Part shown: positions 6,641 through 6,916 of the stretch, piece by piece
Position numbering within the stretch: the first letter of the stretch is position 1
How the letters are laid out: each line of letters starts with the position of its first letter
Source of the DNA: an uncultured Bacilli bacterium
GTDB taxonomy: Bacteria; Bacillota_I; Bacilli_A; RF39; UBA660
Direction of reading: 5' to 3'
Assembly: GCA_947593275.1 (NCBI GenBank)
Contig: CANQDN010000068.1
Location: 1-6,916, forward strand
Length of the DNA: 6,916 nt
Program-made: the position numbers and the translations under genes
The notes under the pieces: generated by a model
Told to the model about the DNA's origin: nothing
Databases searched by the model: none
The model's input: the letters and a program-made list of their open reading frames with translations, nothing else

Positions 6641-6668
6641 TTGCAATTTATGTAAAATTTGTTATAAT
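6641..6668 (+). promoter_or_regulatory. Promoter of second tandem RNA cassette
   Basis: TTGCAA (6641-6646), a 16-base spacer and TATAAT (6663-6668), with TG-T (6660-6662) making an extended -10. Seven bases downstream is G6675, which again is the first base of a GTAGA hairpin, as in cassette 1. Both promoters share AAAATGTAGA across the start site. Confidence 0.8.
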
Positions 6669-6674
6669 TAAAAT

Positions 6675-6768
6675 GTAGAACATTTAAGGACAAAATGTCT
6701 ACGAAAATCATTTTCGGACACTTATCGTGACGTCGAGTTTAATCTTGATGCTGATAGGTGTCTTTTTT
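6675..6768 (+). ncRNA. Candidate structured RNA 2, paralogue of RNA 1
   Basis: The predicted transcript starts at G6675 and may stop at 6763-6768, about 94 nt. GTAGA (6675-6679) pairs with TCTAC (6698-6702), a single bulged A6680, then CATTT (6681-6685) with AAATG (6693-6697), loop AAGGACA. This is the architecture of RNA 1, with three of the five upper base pairs changed in a compensatory way. GAAAA-TCA-TTTTC (6703-6715) forms a small second hairpin, then comes a terminator. Because a gene with a strong SD starts at 6870 on the same strand, this could be a leader with attenuation rather than a free small RNA. Confidence 0.55.
6717..6768 (+). terminator. Terminator of RNA 2 / possible attenuator of the 6870 gene
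   Basis: GACAC (6717-6721) pairs with GTGTC (6758-6762), TATC with GATA, and CGTCGAG with CTTGATG (some G-U pairs) around the loop TTTAAT. The stem runs into TTTTTT (6763-6768). It lies about 100 bases before the next start codon and could limit readthrough into it. Confidence 0.75.
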
Positions 6769-6858
6769 GCTACCATTGGTAACAATATCACAAACAGAAT
6801 TACTTCCATTATGACCTTATGCCCCCTTTCTCTTATTTTTATAGCCCTCTTAGAATAG
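6727..6858 (+). CDS. Possible small hydrophobic ORF (43 codons from GTG, 36 from ATG 6748)
   Basis: The frame is open from 6688 and ends at TAG 6856-6858. From ATG 6748 it reads MLIGVFFATIGNNITNRI and continues with a second hydrophobic stretch, PLSLIFIALLE, so it could be a two-segment membrane peptide. Against it: no good SD before GTG 6727 (only GGA at 6716-6718) or before ATG 6748, and it overlaps a strong terminator. For it: an 11-codon frame beginning at ATG 6695 (MSTKIIFGHLS, AAGGA at 6686-6690) ends in TGA 6728-6730, overlapping this GTG as GTGA, and the TAG falls inside the SD hairpin of the next gene, which would allow translational coupling. Peptide production is speculative. Confidence 0.2.
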   Translation: MTSSLILMLIGVFFATIGNNITNRITSIMTLCPLSLIFIALLE

Positions 6859-6864
6859 GAGGGT
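6844..6864 (+). promoter_or_regulatory. SD-sequestering hairpin before the gene at 6870
   Basis: CCCTCTTA (6845-6852) pairs with TAGGAGGG (6856-6863) around a GAA triloop: eight pairs including one G-U, plus a G-U closing pair (6844-6864). The 3' arm is the complete Shine-Dalgarno AGGAGGG (6857-6863), 6 bases before ATG 6870. Folded, it would hide the ribosome site, suggesting translational control by coupling, ligand, protein or temperature. Confidence 0.6.
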
Positions 6865-6869
6865 AAAAA

Positions 6870-6916
6870 ATGAAAAGGAAAACATCAGGTAGGCACCTCG
6901 CCTTAAATGTTCAATT
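6870..6916 (+). CDS. Start of an unknown gene (continues past window)
   Basis: ATG 6870 follows a very strong SD (AGGAGGG, 6857-6863). The 15 full codons in view read MKRKTSGRHLALNVQ. The cluster of Lys/Arg at the start could be the head of a signal or membrane protein, or of a nucleic-acid-binding protein; too little is visible to tell. The frame stays open to the window edge. Upstream control elements (promoter 6641-6668, terminator 6717-6768, SD hairpin 6844-6864) suggest it is tightly regulated. Confidence 0.55.
   Translation, partial: MKRKTSGRHLALNVQ

Noticed and set aside
6514..6711. 65-codon open frame on the minus strand
   Set aside because: It lies antisense across both RNA cassettes, their terminators and a promoter, has no clear SD, and its composition is what AT-rich noncoding DNA gives. 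It is most likely chance.
6498..6770. Possible tRNA genes in the structured region
   Set aside because: No GTTCRA-type T-loop, acceptor pairing or CCA end could be found. The hairpins are simple stem-loops followed by T runs.
1..6916. DGR template repeat, reverse transcriptase, CRISPR array or insertion sequence within the window
   Set aside because: Read through on both strands, no second copy of the 2-118 block, no reverse transcriptase motifs, no regularly spaced repeats and no transposase or terminal inverted repeats were seen.

Overview
The window is AT-rich, Gram-positive-type DNA. Genes start with AGGAGG-like Shine-Dalgarno (SD) sites, stops are TAA or TAG, Trp is TGG, and no gene needs a recoded TGA. 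The PolA/MutM/TmcAL set and the low G+C suggest an AT-rich Bacilli lineage, perhaps one of the reduced gut clades near Mollicutes/RF39. The taxonomy is inference from composition and family resemblance only.

Region by region. Positions 2-190 hold the last 62 codons of a gene whose end resembles DUF6273/C-type-lectin-like surface domains. Its first ~112 bases are G+C-rich (about 57% over 41-112, against 30% over 121-190, hand count) and have the codon pattern of a diversity-generating retroelement (DGR) variable region. A terminator (204-236) follows. Next comes a tight + strand operon: polA (275-2851), a HELGH zinc-metallopeptidase-like gene (2851-3756, TAATG overlap) and mutM (3760-4578). 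A separate strong promoter drives a 210-aa protein of unknown function with a possible Cys-His-Asp triad (4634-5266). It converges on tmcAL/ylbM (5270-6382, minus strand), and a 13-bp hairpin spanning both gene ends can serve as a shared terminator.

Positions 6383-6869 contain no confident protein gene but are densely organised. They hold a minus promoter for tmcAL and then two tandem cassettes, each made of an extended -10 promoter, a 5' hairpin that starts at the predicted transcription start, and an intrinsic terminator. The two 5' hairpins share one architecture and differ by compensatory base changes, so they look like paralogous structured RNAs. The second cassette leads through a possible hydrophobic small ORF to a hairpin that sequesters the SD of a gene starting at 6870 and running off the window.

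How the genes fit together: PolA and MutM act in DNA replication/repair (gap filling and oxidised-guanine excision), and TmcAL acts in tRNA-Met modification. The metallopeptidase and the 210-aa protein have no assignable pathway. The two most interesting signals are the candidate DGR target at the left edge and the tandem RNA/leader region at the right edge.
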